From: Bacteroidota bacterium
Lineage (GTDB): Bacteria > Bacteroidota > Bacteroidia > Chitinophagales > Chitinophagaceae
DNA length: 64,000 bases
Direction: 5' to 3'
Assembly: GCA_018267615.1 (NCBI GenBank)
Contig: JAFDYD010000010.1
Location: 77,400-141,399, forward strand
The notes beneath the pieces are model-generated. The model made no database searches and was not told where the DNA came from. It saw only the letters and a list, made by a program, of their open reading frames with translations. Positions within the stretch are counted from its first letter, which is position 1; each line of letters starts with the position of its first letter. The position numbers were made by a program, and so were the translations under genes. Shown here one piece after another: positions 1-7,904 of this stretch.

Positions 1-1107
1 ACATCGCGGCAAGTCCAATTGCATAAAGCAATCGCGACATCAGGCGGCGATGCTGATGAAAATCGTGTGAAGAGTTTTATTTTGAAAGGCGCTCACACAT
101 TTGGATTTATTTCGCTTCCGGATTTTTACAGTGATTGGGAAAATAGTGAAGGCGTAAATGGATGCGCCAACGATGTAGCAAAGGAAATCATCAAACTAAA
201 AAAAGAAAATATTGATGGATTGATTTTAGACCTGCGTTACAATGGTGGAGGCTCAATGGTGGAGGCGGTAGAGTTAGCAGGGATTTTTATAGACGCTGGT
301 CCGGTGGGTCAAATAAAATCCCGCGGCGAAAAAATTATTACATTGAAAGATGCCAATCGCGGAACTATTTACGATGGTCCCTTATTGCTTCTTGTAAATG
401 GATTAAGCGCATCTGCATCGGAAATGGTTGCAGGCACATTGCAGGATTACCATCGTGCGTTGATCGTCGGATCTCCAACTTATGGGAAAGCAACTGCGCA
501 AATCATTCTTCCCATAGATACCACGATCGACTTGAAATTGTACGAAGGAAATAAAACTGCAGACAGTTATTTAAAAATTACGGAATCTAAATTATATCGT
601 GTTAATGGAACTTCTGCACAGTTAAGCGGAGTTATTCCCGATATCATATTGCCGGATTTGACGAGTGAATCTTCCGAACGGGAAGCGAATGAAAAAAATG
701 TAATTCGTGTTTCCAGTATTGATCCTAACAAATATTATAAACCACTTGCATCTCTTCCGGTAGATCGCGCGTTGGCGGTAGCAAAAAAAGATTTGGATTC
801 TTCATCCTATTTTAAGGCCATCGTTCAGTACAATCAATTCTTATTGGCAGAGAAAATAAAAAAAGATGAATCTTTGCTGTTAGACGATGTATTGCTGCGA
901 TTGAAAGCGAAGCCTTCACCCGGTTCATTAAAAAAAATGGAAGGAACAACAACATCATTATTTACGGTATCAAATAATAGTTTTGAAGAACGCCGTTCGC
1001 AGTCCGACGAAAGAATAAAAAAGACTGACAACGAATGGAAAGAGCGCCTGGCCGGGGATCCCTACATCCGGACTGCTTACTCATTACTAACGGTAATGGC
1101 TAACTGA
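1..1107 (+). CDS. S41 (tail-specific/C-terminal processing) peptidase, 5' end cut by window
   Basis: C-terminal part of a periplasmic serine protease of the Prc/CtpA type. The reading frame is open from base 1, so the true start and probably the PDZ domain lie outside the window. The visible part has the S41 core motif DLRYNGGG, then SASASEMVAG with the predicted nucleophile serine, and a lysine in YGKATAQ that would complete the Ser-Lys dyad. About 150 residues follow the catalytic core, resembling the C-terminal extension of long Prc-type proteases. Such enzymes degrade or trim periplasmic and lipoprotein substrates from their C-termini. The next gene follows after 44 bases and could be co-transcribed. 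Family assignment is secure; the substrate is unknown. Confidence 0.9.
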   Translation, partial: TSRQVQLHKAIATSGGDADENRVKSFILKGAHTFGFISLPDFYSDWENSEGVNGCANDVAKEIIKLKKENIDGLILDLRYNGGGSMVEAVELAGIFIDAGPVGQIKSRGEKIITLKDANRGTIYDGPLLLLVNGLSASASEMVAGTLQDYHRALIVGSPTYGKATAQIILPIDTTIDLKLYEGNKTADSYLKITESKLYRVNGTSAQLSGVIPDIILPDLTSESSEREANEKNVIRVSSIDPNKYYKPLASLPVDRALAVAKKDLDSSSYFKAIVQYNQFLLAEKIKKDESLLLDDVLLRLKAKPSPGSLKKMEGTTTSLFTVSNNSFEERRSQSDERIKKTDNEWKERLAGDPYIRTAYSLLTVMAN

Positions 1108-1151
1108 TTTAAGAGTAGAAAAACCCTTTTACAACAACACAAACACTGATT

Positions 1152-2192
1152 ATGGAATCGAAAAAAATCCTCGTCTGGCTTTCAGGTCTTGTTTTATTTT
1201 TTATCGTCAATGGTCATGCGCAGAATGCCAATGATCCCGGTGAGTATATCAGCACGATCTCCAAGGCGAGAGGCGATATGGACGCCAAGTATATGGCATA
1301 TATAAGCGCGGCGGCTCACGGAAGACGCGCGCGCAAAGTGGAAAAACTTCGTCAGCAGGTATTGGATAATATCAGTGAATGCAGATCAAATACTTCAGGC
1401 ATTCCGAAATACAAAGGAGACGGATCTTTGAAACAGGGGAGCCTCGATTATATTACTACCTGTTATCGCGTTTTTAATGAGGATTATGGCAAAGTAGTAA
1501 ACATGGAAGAGCTGGCTGAACAATCATTTGATGAAATGCAAGCTTATATCCTGCTCAATGAAAAAATAAATGAGAAGCTGACCGAAGCGGAAAACAATTT
1601 AAATAAAGCAACGAGGGATTTTGCAGCAAAGTACAATGTAACATTGATTGAAGATAAAAATCCGTTGGGTGAAAAAATGGAAGTGGCAGCTAAGTTGACA
1701 CATTATACGAACAATATTTACCTGATGTATTTCAAATGCAATTGGCAATATGACGAAGCGATCAAAGCCATGAATAATAAAAAAGTAAATGATGTGGAGC
1801 AAGCCAGAAATGCTGTGATACGTTATGCCAATGAAGGATTGCAGGCGCTTGATACCACAAAACCCTTTGATAACGATCCTACATTGATCAACGCATGCAG
1901 GCGCGCATTGACCTATTATAAAAATATTGCTGAAAAGGATATCCCGCAACTGACCGATTATTTTCTGAAGGAAGAGGAGTTTAACAAGGCGAAAAGAAAT
2001 TTTGAAACAAAATCCGATCGAAGCAAATCGGAAGTGGATGCTTATAATAAATCTGTAAAAGATTTCAACGCGGCTGTCAATAAATTTAACCAGGTCAATG
2101 CCAAGGATAATAACGATAGGAAACAGGTGCAAAAAGATTGGGAGGATACGGAGAAACATTTCCAGGATGATCATATGCCTTATTACAAATAG
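1152..2192 (+). CDS. Exported coiled-coil-rich protein of unknown function
   Basis: 346 residues beginning with a clear signal peptide: a lysine pair, a hydrophobic stretch to about residue 20, and cleavage probable after HAQ. The mature part is hydrophilic, rich in Lys, Asn, Asp and Glu, and predicted mostly helical, with long charged heptad-like stretches near residues 130-170 and 270-340. I see no catalytic motif, lipobox or membrane segment, so it is probably a soluble periplasmic or surface protein. It follows the S41 protease by 44 bases in the same direction, so it may be a partner or substrate of that protease, which is only inference. I do not recognise the family. Confidence 0.75.
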   Translation: MESKKILVWLSGLVLFFIVNGHAQNANDPGEYISTISKARGDMDAKYMAYISAAAHGRRARKVEKLRQQVLDNISECRSNTSGIPKYKGDGSLKQGSLDYITTCYRVFNEDYGKVVNMEELAEQSFDEMQAYILLNEKINEKLTEAENNLNKATRDFAAKYNVTLIEDKNPLGEKMEVAAKLTHYTNNIYLMYFKCNWQYDEAIKAMNNKKVNDVEQARNAVIRYANEGLQALDTTKPFDNDPTLINACRRALTYYKNIAEKDIPQLTDYFLKEEEFNKAKRNFETKSDRSKSEVDAYNKSVKDFNAAVNKFNQVNAKDNNDRKQVQKDWEDTEKHFQDDHMPYYK

Positions 2193-2234
2193 AAATTATT
2201 CCCGGCTGATCAACGATGTTCGTCCGATTTCTAT

Positions 2235-2318
2235 CTATGTGTAACTATGTTCCTACTGTGCCTATGTGGTAATTTTTTTTCACCACATAGGCACAGAAGG
2301 AACATAGTTACACATAGA
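2235..2318. repeat. Iterated-word palindrome, 'TATGTG' vocabulary
   Basis: Two 35-37 base arms pair with one mismatch across a T-rich loop. Each arm is made of drifting copies of the word CTATGTG/CTATGTT/CCTATGTG. It lies between two rightward genes, 43 bases after a stop codon, so it could end transcription of the upstream unit. The same vocabulary recurs near 41.5, 45.3 and 62.9 kb. Confidence 0.85.
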
Positions 2319-2401
2319 AGTTTTAAATTGTTCCATTGCTTCCATAGAGGTAATTTTTTTATTTTATCTAATTGAGATAACTTTTCCATCAAGATCATTC
2401 G

Positions 2402-3043
2402 ATGAATATTGACGGACTTATATTCGATCTCGATGGCACGCTCTGGGATGCTTCCGAATCTTGTATCATGGCATGGAACAGTGCATTGGAAAAAATGCAC
2501 ATAAAAGATTTTCGGGTCACACCAGAGCTGGCGTCTAATTTTTCGGGAAAATTACTCTACACAATTTTTGCAGAATATTTGTCTTTCCTGCCGCAGGAAA
2601 AATGGAGTGAAATGGCTGCCGTTTATGAACATGAGGAAACAATTTACATGAAGAAGTATGGAGGTGATTTATATACAAATACAAGAGCAGCGCTTGAACG
2701 GCTTTCAAAAGAATACAAATTATTTATCGTCAGCAATTGCATGAATGGCTATATCGAAAATTTTTTTCGATTACATGGGCTTGCTGATTTTTTCAATGAT
2801 TATAGTTGTTCTGGTGTTACAGGAAAACCAAAGGCAGAAAATATTTTTAGCCTTCGGCAGAAAAATGGATTAAAAAATCCGGTTTATATCGGCGACACGC
2901 CCGGCGACCAGCAGGCAAGTGCGGAAAATAATATCCCTTTTATTTACGCGCGATATGGTTTTGGAAAAATTTCCAATGCCGAATTTATTATCGATGATTT
3001 AATGGAACTGAAAGACGTGTTGAAAAATATTTCGCCCAGTTGA
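2402..3043 (+). CDS. HAD-superfamily hydrolase, phosphoglycolate-phosphatase-like
   Basis: 213-residue cytoplasmic phosphatase of the haloacid dehalogenase superfamily. Motif I is FDLDGTLWD near residue 10, with the nucleophile and acid/base aspartates. Motif II is the serine/asparagine in IVSNC near residue 113. Motif III is the lysine in GKPKAENIF, and motif IV is GDTPGDQQA near residue 163. A helical cap follows motif I, as in Gph/PGM-type (subclass I) enzymes. The length is normal for the family. The motifs predict a small phosphorylated metabolite such as phosphoglycolate or a sugar phosphate, but substrate cannot be told from sequence. It stands alone between an intergenic palindrome and the next gene. 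Confidence 0.9.
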   Translation: MNIDGLIFDLDGTLWDASESCIMAWNSALEKMHIKDFRVTPELASNFSGKLLYTIFAEYLSFLPQEKWSEMAAVYEHEETIYMKKYGGDLYTNTRAALERLSKEYKLFIVSNCMNGYIENFFRLHGLADFFNDYSCSGVTGKPKAENIFSLRQKNGLKNPVYIGDTPGDQQASAENNIPFIYARYGFGKISNAEFIIDDLMELKDVLKNISPS

Positions 3044-3194
3044 AAGTCTTTTTTTGCTTCTTCTTGTCTTTGATAGAACATCTTTAAGCAAGAGGTCGCA
3101 AAACACCTCTTAGTTGTCGTATTCGCACATTTCAAATTAGGAATGATCGTTGCATCTTTGTGATGTAATAATCATTCAAACAAAAAAATAAAAA

Positions 3195-3620
3195 ATGGAA
3201 AATCAATTTCAATCGATTACTGTCGAGAGTACCGTAAATGCACCGGTGGAAAAAGTATGGAAATTTTGGTCAGCGCCAGAGCATATTACAAAATGGTGCG
3301 CCGCTTCTGATGATTGGCATACTCCTCGCGCCGAAAATGATTTACGCACAGGTGGGCAGTTTCTTTCGCGTATGGAAGCAAAGGATGGCAGTTTCGGGTT
3401 TGATTTTGGCGGCGTGTATGATGATGTCAAAACCAATGAACTCATCGCTTATACAATGGGCGACGGGAGAAAAGTAAAAATAACTTTTTCGCCCTCAGGA
3501 AGTGCAACTAAAATTGTTGAAACCTTCGATGCCGAAACGCAAAATCCAATCGAGATGCAAAGAGGCGGCTGGCAGGCGATTCTTGACAATTTTAAAAAAT
3601 ATACAGAGAGCCATTCTTAA
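3195..3620 (+). CDS. SRPBCC / AHSA1-like domain protein
   Basis: 141 residues forming a single START-like fold of the AHSA1 (activator of Hsp90 ATPase homologue 1) group. It opens with the typical TVESTVNAPVEKVWKFWSAP strand-helix start, has the WHTPRAENDLRTGGQF strand pair, and ends with GGWQAILDNFKKYTES as the long C-terminal helix. Such proteins bind small hydrophobic ligands in a cavity; the ligand here is unknown. No signal peptide, so cytoplasmic. The ATG follows an A-rich leader without a Shine-Dalgarno sequence, which is normal for this phylum. Confidence 0.9.
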   Translation: MENQFQSITVESTVNAPVEKVWKFWSAPEHITKWCAASDDWHTPRAENDLRTGGQFLSRMEAKDGSFGFDFGGVYDDVKTNELIAYTMGDGRKVKITFSPSGSATKIVETFDAETQNPIEMQRGGWQAILDNFKKYTESHS

Positions 3621-3747
3621 TCCACAAATTGAGGAATGCGGGCAACAATATTTTCAAATTCATAAGGAAAATAAAGCGAGAAAGTGTTGGAATCGTTTTT
3701 GCATCTTCTTATATCAGTTAATTATACCTCGTGAAATATTTCAGGAC

Positions 3748-3930
3748 ATGTTTAGTGAAAAAGATTTTACGGAATTGAAATATACCGAGCTGATTGATTT
3801 GTTAAGTCGCACGACGCAACAATACACTGCCAGGCTCGCGACTGACAGAAAATGGAAAGGAGATGATGAAAAGATTTATTTTTTAAATCTCCTGATGAAG
3901 GAAATCGAACTGAGGGAAAAACATAGTTGA
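3748..3930 (+). CDS. Small hypothetical protein (60 aa)
   Basis: Short frame starting at the ATG that begins MFSEKDFTELKYTELIDLL. The frame is open upstream, but the upstream part is unlike a protein and overlaps the SRPBCC gene in another frame, so I chose this internal ATG. The product is acidic/basic mixed, helical and soluble, and looks like the small helical proteins common in Bacteroidota. A strong terminator hairpin begins 61 bases after its stop codon, which supports a real transcription unit ending here. No function can be given. Confidence 0.55.
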   Translation: MFSEKDFTELKYTELIDLLSRTTQQYTARLATDRKWKGDDEKIYFLNLLMKEIELREKHS

Positions 3931-3991
3931 ACCAGGTCGATTTTTAACTAGTGCACTAATTTGGTTTTTCATAGGAAATTTGGATTGTCAC

Positions 3992-4018
3992 GGGCCCGAT
4001 TTTTATCGGGCCCTTTTT
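3992..4018 (+). terminator. Rho-independent terminator
   Basis: A perfect 9-bp stem (GGGCCCGAT pairing with ATCGGGCCC) with a TTTT loop is followed by a run of five T. It ends the rightward unit that includes the small gene ending at 3930. Confidence 0.9.
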
Positions 4019-4019
4019 G

Positions 4020-4185
4020 TAGGTGAGCGTGCGAAGTGTGAGGATGAGATTAAGGTTAAGGTTAAGGATGAGAATAGAAATAAGAATAAGATTAAGACTG
4101 AAATTGAGGTTAAGACTGAAAATGCAACTTTGCTCTGGCGCTCAACCTTAATCTCAACCTCAACCTCATCCACTCAACTCACCTT
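4020..4185. repeat. Iterated-word palindrome, 'AAGGTT/GATTAAG' vocabulary
   Basis: The left part is a run of drifting words (GATTAAG, GGTTAAG, GGATGAG, GAATAAG). The right part is the reverse complement type (CTCAACCTTAATCTCAACC). Arms are imperfect and the middle is a long purine-rich word array. It lies between converging genes and its right arm supplies the last codons and stop of the leftward gene ending at 4174. Confidence 0.75.
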
Positions 4186-4398
4186 CACTTGAACTTTCGC
4201 TTCAATAATTTTTCCCAACTGACAGGCCATCGTTGTATATCCTTCATTCACTTCATACCAACTGCCCTGGTCATGCTGGGAAACTATATGTTGTTGTTCG
4301 CCATCATTAAAATCACAGAGAAAATAATTAGTAGACTCGTCATACTGAACTTTCAGCGTGAGGTCCTCCAACCTGATTTCAAAAAGTTCTTCGTACAT
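4174..4398 (-). CDS. Small hypothetical protein (74 aa)
   Basis: Leftward frame read from the ATG beginning MYEELFEIRLEDLTLKVQYD. A longer start at 4464 is possible, but the extra 22 residues would lie across a GC-rich terminator hairpin, so the internal start is preferred. The product is acidic and beta-rich with no signal peptide or membrane segment. Its last residues (VKVS) and stop codon are encoded by the right arm of the neighbouring iterated-word palindrome, so the C-terminus may have been replaced by repeat sequence. Function unknown. Confidence 0.6.
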   Translation of the reverse strand: MYEELFEIRLEDLTLKVQYDESTNYFLCDFNDGEQQHIVSQHDQGSWYEVNEGYTTMACQLGKIIEAKVQVKVS

Positions 4399-4410
4399 AA
4401 TGCTAAGGTT

Positions 4411-4445
4411 TAAAAATCCCGGCCCCATTCTACGAGGACCGGGAT
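4411..4445 (-). terminator. Leftward rho-independent terminator
   Basis: On the minus strand, ATCCCGG pairs with CCGGGAT (with possible extension by the next bases) and is followed by a T run. It lies just upstream of the small leftward gene and downstream of the GMC oxidoreductase gene. It therefore most likely ends the GMC transcript; an attenuator in the leader of the small gene is the alternative. Confidence 0.65.
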
Positions 4446-4531
4446 GATCAATAAAAACTACCACTCGTCCCAGAACAAATGTACTAATTATTTTAGTAAA
4501 ACAAAACTAATTTTTTTGGGTGAATTTTTCT

Positions 4532-4617
4532 CTTTGCGTCTTTGTGTCTTTGCGCGAAAATTTCACGCTCGAATATTAGAGGGATAAATTTTCGCGCAAA
4601 GACGCAAAGGCACAAAG
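4532..4617. repeat. Iterated-word palindrome, 'TTTGCGTC' vocabulary
   Basis: Arms 4532-4563 and 4586-4617 pair over 32 bases with two mismatches, built of words CTTTGCGTC/TTTGTGTC/TTTGCGCG. It follows the 3' end of the leftward GMC oxidoreductase gene by 56 bases. The same vocabulary recurs at about 13.8, 16.1, 26.6, 35.3 and 57.8 kb. Confidence 0.85.
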
Positions 4618-4672
4618 GAAGTTTTAATGCGCCTTCTTTTACTTGTGCTAAATATTTTTAGAAATAAAATTA

Positions 4673-6232
4673 TCAACCAATCGACTTCCCGCCCATTACT
4701 TTTTTCAAATGATCAGATAGGCGCAGTGTCAGCGCCACAACTGTCAATGTCGGATTTGGCGCACCGGCTGTAGTGAAACAAGATCCGCCGGTCATATGCA
4801 GATTAGAAATTCCATGCACTGTACAATTTGCATCCACTACTCCTTGTTTAGGATCATCGGCCATTCGAGTAGTTCCCATATGATGCCATCCACCGCCTGT
4901 GAAACTCGGCCATGATGTATCATTTTCATCTTGTAAATAATCAAATAATTTTACGCGGCCGATTCCAGCTTTGCCTGCCTGCAATCCGAGTAGTTCATAA
5001 ATTTTCCGGATGCTTCTTTTCTCAAAAGGAGTAAGTTCCCAATGAAGCATTGCACGCGGCATTCCCAAAGAATCTTTTTCTGTATCTAGTGTTACTCTTG
5101 AATTCGGATTCGGTGCTTGTTCGATACGCGTAAAAAGTTGATACGCCCTGCTCGTGGCTTTTTTCATTTGCTCAAGTTCTTCGGGCGTATATTTCTTATT
5201 GAAATTTTTGAAAAGATTTTCTCCATTCTTGCGCGGATCATCGCTTTGCCAGACTTCGATAATCGGTTTTCTTTTTCTTGCAGCTTCTAGAGGCGAAAAC
5301 GAAACCGTACCATTTAATATTTTAAATTCTTCCTGCGTTTTAGCTTGAATGGCCAGTTCGGCCCGGGGTCTTTTTGTAGTAAAATCCCAGGAATAAAGTT
5401 TCAAGGGACTGGATTCAGCAAGCCATAATTCCGCAGAAATAATTTCAAGATGCTCCATGAAATAACGTCCCACCTGGTCATGATCATTTCCCAATCCTTT
5501 CGACGCCTGTTTATTTGCTGCCAATAATATGCGCGCATTTTGTATGGAGCAACATGCAAAAACAAAATGCTTTGCCCTTATCGTATATTGCTTACCGGTA
5601 TAATTTTTTGCGGTGACAGATGTGATGGATGAAACGTTTTCGTTTGCGTTGATATCAACCACATTTGCGTACGTGTACAAATGAATATTTTTTGCTTTGA
5701 CGATCGTGTCTTTATATTTTGTTCCGAAGCGGGTAGGGGGACTGAACTGCCACATTTTATTATAAACCACATTCTGATCAAAAGGAAGCGGCTCTAATCC
5801 TTCATGTTGTTTTTGCCAATAAGCCATGTCATATTCATATGGACCGAGTTCAAGAATGCTTTGTGTTTTTGCATAAAAGGGATCGAGATCTTTTCGGTGA
5901 ATGGGCCATCCACTGTATGGCACCCAATCTCTTTTCATAAAATCAATTTCATCAAGTGGTGAGCAAAATCCGGCCCAGTGACCCGTAGTGCCACCGAAGT
6001 AATGCAGTCTGCATGATTTTAATGGATAATATTTTTGTCCCGAGAGTTTTCCCGCGTACAAATCCTGCACTCTTTCATCATAATCAAAACCACCACCTTC
6101 CAACAATATCACTTTATACGGAGTGCCGATCCAATCCATCGCCATACTAATACCTGCGGCGCCCGCGCCAACAATGCAAATGTCTCCTTCAATCACTGAA
6201 TGATCATTCAATTGCCTTGCATCAATATGCAT
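4673..6232 (-). CDS. GMC-family oxidoreductase (FAD-dependent dehydrogenase)
   Basis: About 519 residues from the chosen start (MHIDARQLNDHSVIEGD). An earlier ATG at 6322 would overlap the upstream gene by 80 bases, whereas 6232 leaves a 10-base gap. The N-terminus has the FAD-binding GAGAAGISMA motif. The middle has an HYFGGTTGHWAGF segment, and the C-terminus has GGGWHHMGTTRMADDP with the conserved catalytic histidine and the NLHMTGGSCF...NPTLT tail of the GMC family. It has no signal peptide of its own. The small exported protein encoded just upstream is the usual accessory subunit, so together they resemble gluconate/sorbitol-type membrane dehydrogenases. The substrate, probably a sugar or sugar acid, is not readable. 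Confidence 0.92.
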   Translation of the reverse strand: MHIDARQLNDHSVIEGDICIVGAGAAGISMAMDWIGTPYKVILLEGGGFDYDERVQDLYAGKLSGQKYYPLKSCRLHYFGGTTGHWAGFCSPLDEIDFMKRDWVPYSGWPIHRKDLDPFYAKTQSILELGPYEYDMAYWQKQHEGLEPLPFDQNVVYNKMWQFSPPTRFGTKYKDTIVKAKNIHLYTYANVVDINANENVSSITSVTAKNYTGKQYTIRAKHFVFACCSIQNARILLAANKQASKGLGNDHDQVGRYFMEHLEIISAELWLAESSPLKLYSWDFTTKRPRAELAIQAKTQEEFKILNGTVSFSPLEAARKRKPIIEVWQSDDPRKNGENLFKNFNKKYTPEELEQMKKATSRAYQLFTRIEQAPNPNSRVTLDTEKDSLGMPRAMLHWELTPFEKRSIRKIYELLGLQAGKAGIGRVKLFDYLQDENDTSWPSFTGGGWHHMGTTRMADDPKQGVVDANCTVHGISNLHMTGGSCFTTAGAPNPTLTVVALTLRLSDHLKKVMGGKSIG

Positions 6233-6242
6233 GTTTGAAATT

Positions 6243-6644
6243 TTATGGTTGTGAGAATGAAAAAACGGCGCATTGTCTTGCTTCTGTTTTGGAGAGTACC
6301 CAGCCTTTAACTTCAACGACATTTCCTTTTTCGAAATCTTCTTTCACCTTATCTCCCAATATTGTCTTCAATGCAGTGGTGTCGGAGGATTTTGATATAC
6401 TGTTGCCGCTGTTATCTGTCAATAATAATTTTATCAACTGGTCCTTGTTGGCTTCTGCTGCAACTTGTTTCCGGTATGCATTGCCAATATCGCGGATCGT
6501 TTGTGCATCACAGATATGAGAGAGCTGGTTTGGTAGTTGTAAAATTTTTACACTGCCCGGACTCACGCTGGTGCAACTCAATGAAGGAATCACCAATGCA
6601 GTAATACCCGTGGCTGAAAGCAGGATGAAAGATCTTCTTTTCAT
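6243..6644 (-). CDS. Small exported subunit, gluconate 2-dehydrogenase subunit 3-like
   Basis: 133 residues starting MKRRSFILLSATGITAL. The start combines a twin-arginine-like RRSF motif, a hydrophobic core and a lipobox-like PSLSC, so the protein is probably exported, perhaps as a lipoprotein. The start at 6644 was chosen because upstream codons of the open frame do not look like protein. The rest is small and helical, matching in size and context the gamma/subunit 3 proteins that accompany GMC dehydrogenases. It ends 10 bases before the GMC gene and is surely co-transcribed with it. Such subunits are thought to help export and anchor the flavoprotein. The family call rests partly on context. 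Confidence 0.72.
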   Translation of the reverse strand: MKRRSFILLSATGITALVIPSLSCTSVSPGSVKILQLPNQLSHICDAQTIRDIGNAYRKQVAAEANKDQLIKLLLTDNSGNSISKSSDTTALKTILGDKVKEDFEKGNVVEVKGWVLSKTEARQCAVFSFSQP

Positions 6645-6785
6645 GAAGGTTATTATGAGTAGAATTAAAGATAAAAAAATATATGATAGCATGAACGAAG
6701 AACAATATGCGTTGGGTAGTTTGCAAAAAATAAAGGGCAATCGGCAATGGGAGGTGGGCGATTGACAATTATCGAAGTGAGGAAG

Positions 6786-6897
6786 AGAAATATTCAATAT
6801 GCAATAATCAACAATCAATACTCAAGTCTGAAATTCAATAAGTGTTTTGTATTAATACTTGAACATTGAATATTGATTGTTGAATATTGAATATTTT
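6786..6897. repeat. Iterated-word palindrome, 'ATTCAAT' vocabulary
   Basis: The left arm has words TATTCAAT, AATAATCAAC, AATCAATACTCAAG. The right arm is their complement (CTTGAACATTGAATATTG...). It sits between two leftward genes, 30 bases after the stop of the isomerase-like gene. The vocabulary recurs near 9.5, 9.7, 50.7, 52.4 and 56.7 kb. Confidence 0.85.
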
Positions 6898-6926
6898 TTT
6901 ACGATTTTTGTGATCATTGCTTTCGC

Positions 6927-7679
6927 TCAAAGATATTTCCCCAACAGCTCAATTCCTTTCCTGATCGCATCTCTTCCATTCGATTCAATTCCGTACCAGC
7001 CACGATATCCGCTGTCTTTGCATAGCTGGATCATTTGCGCAGTTAATTTTTCGGTGGGTTGATTTCTATACGACATGCCTTTCGCATACGCTGCAGTCTT
7101 TTTTAAATAATCATAGTTGTCAAAATCCGATGCAGGTTCTCTCCAGTCTGGATACGTGCCAAAATTTGGGTGATTGATTTTTTTGATCAATGATAACATC
7201 CAATCGGCATCGTTGGAAAGTCCGCCGTGATTTTCAATAAGAATATTTATTTGCGAATCTGAAGAATATTCCAGCAAAAGGTTATAAGACTCTGCTGCAT
7301 ATTTCAATCCTTCTTCTTTGTCTTTTATATCGTAGCCGCGACAATTGGTGCGGATCGCATTGCAACCGAGATAATGCGCAATATCTACCCACTTGCGATG
7401 GTTGATCGCAAATTGTTTTCGTGCTTCTTTAGTCGTTGCACATCCATCACCTTCATCATCTACCATAATTAATACCATTGTCACACCATGATCTTTCGCG
7501 TTTTTCTTTAACTGATTGAGATAGGTTTCAGTCGGCACTTCAAATAATGTGTTCACGAATTCTATTCCATTCAAATTAAAATCTTCTCTTGCGATACGCG
7601 GCAGATCGAGTGTAGTAAATTTTTGCGCGCGGAATTCTTCAATAAGCGCCCATTCGGCAAGTGAGATATCGTTTTTCAT
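6927..7679 (-). CDS. Sugar phosphate isomerase/epimerase-like TIM-barrel protein
   Basis: 250 residues of the xylose-isomerase-like TIM-barrel superfamily (AP endonuclease 2 fold). Support comes from the ordered beta-alpha repeats and metal-ligand segments LIMVDDEGDG, NAIRTNCRGYD, ILIENHGG (glutamate ligand) and YPDWRE, with a final glutamate in YGIESNGRD. Family members act on keto/aldo sugars or inositols with a divalent metal. There is no signal peptide, although many close relatives in this phylum have one. It is monocistronic, flanked by palindromes on both sides. The exact substrate is unknown. Confidence 0.85.
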   Translation of the reverse strand: MKNDISLAEWALIEEFRAQKFTTLDLPRIAREDFNLNGIEFVNTLFEVPTETYLNQLKKNAKDHGVTMVLIMVDDEGDGCATTKEARKQFAINHRKWVDIAHYLGCNAIRTNCRGYDIKDKEEGLKYAAESYNLLLEYSSDSQINILIENHGGLSNDADWMLSLIKKINHPNFGTYPDWREPASDFDNYDYLKKTAAYAKGMSYRNQPTEKLTAQMIQLCKDSGYRGWYGIESNGRDAIRKGIELLGKYL

Positions 7680-7690
7680 ATAAATAAAAT

Positions 7691-7904
7691 TTAGGCGGCG
7701 AGTGGCGAGTGATGAGTGATCAGTGATGAGGAATCAGTGATGAGTAATCAGTGATCAGTGATGAGTAATCAGTGATCAGTGATGAGTAATCAGTAATCAG
7801 TAACACGTAATGAATAATGAGTAATAATACAATTCGCGACTATTAATTACTCATCACTAATTACTCATCACTCATCACTGATCACTCATCACTCGCCCTC
7901 TCCC
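7691..7904. repeat. Iterated-word palindrome, 'GATGAGTAATCAGT' vocabulary
   Basis: The left half is about fifteen drifting copies of words such as GATGAGT, GATCAGT and AATCAGT. The right half (from about 7845) is the complement (ATTACTCATCACTAATTACTC...). The left half is longer than the right, so the unpaired remainder is a pure tandem-word array. It directly abuts the stop codon of the leftward MFS gene. Confidence 0.85.

Noticed and set aside
2231..2500. Leftward 89-residue open frame across the first palindrome
   Set aside because: It runs through both arms of the inverted repeat and into the HAD gene on the other strand; composition is not protein-like.
7691..7904. Possible CRISPR-like repeat array
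   Set aside because: The units are 6-9 bases with no spacers and the right half is the complement of the left, so it is a word palindrome.
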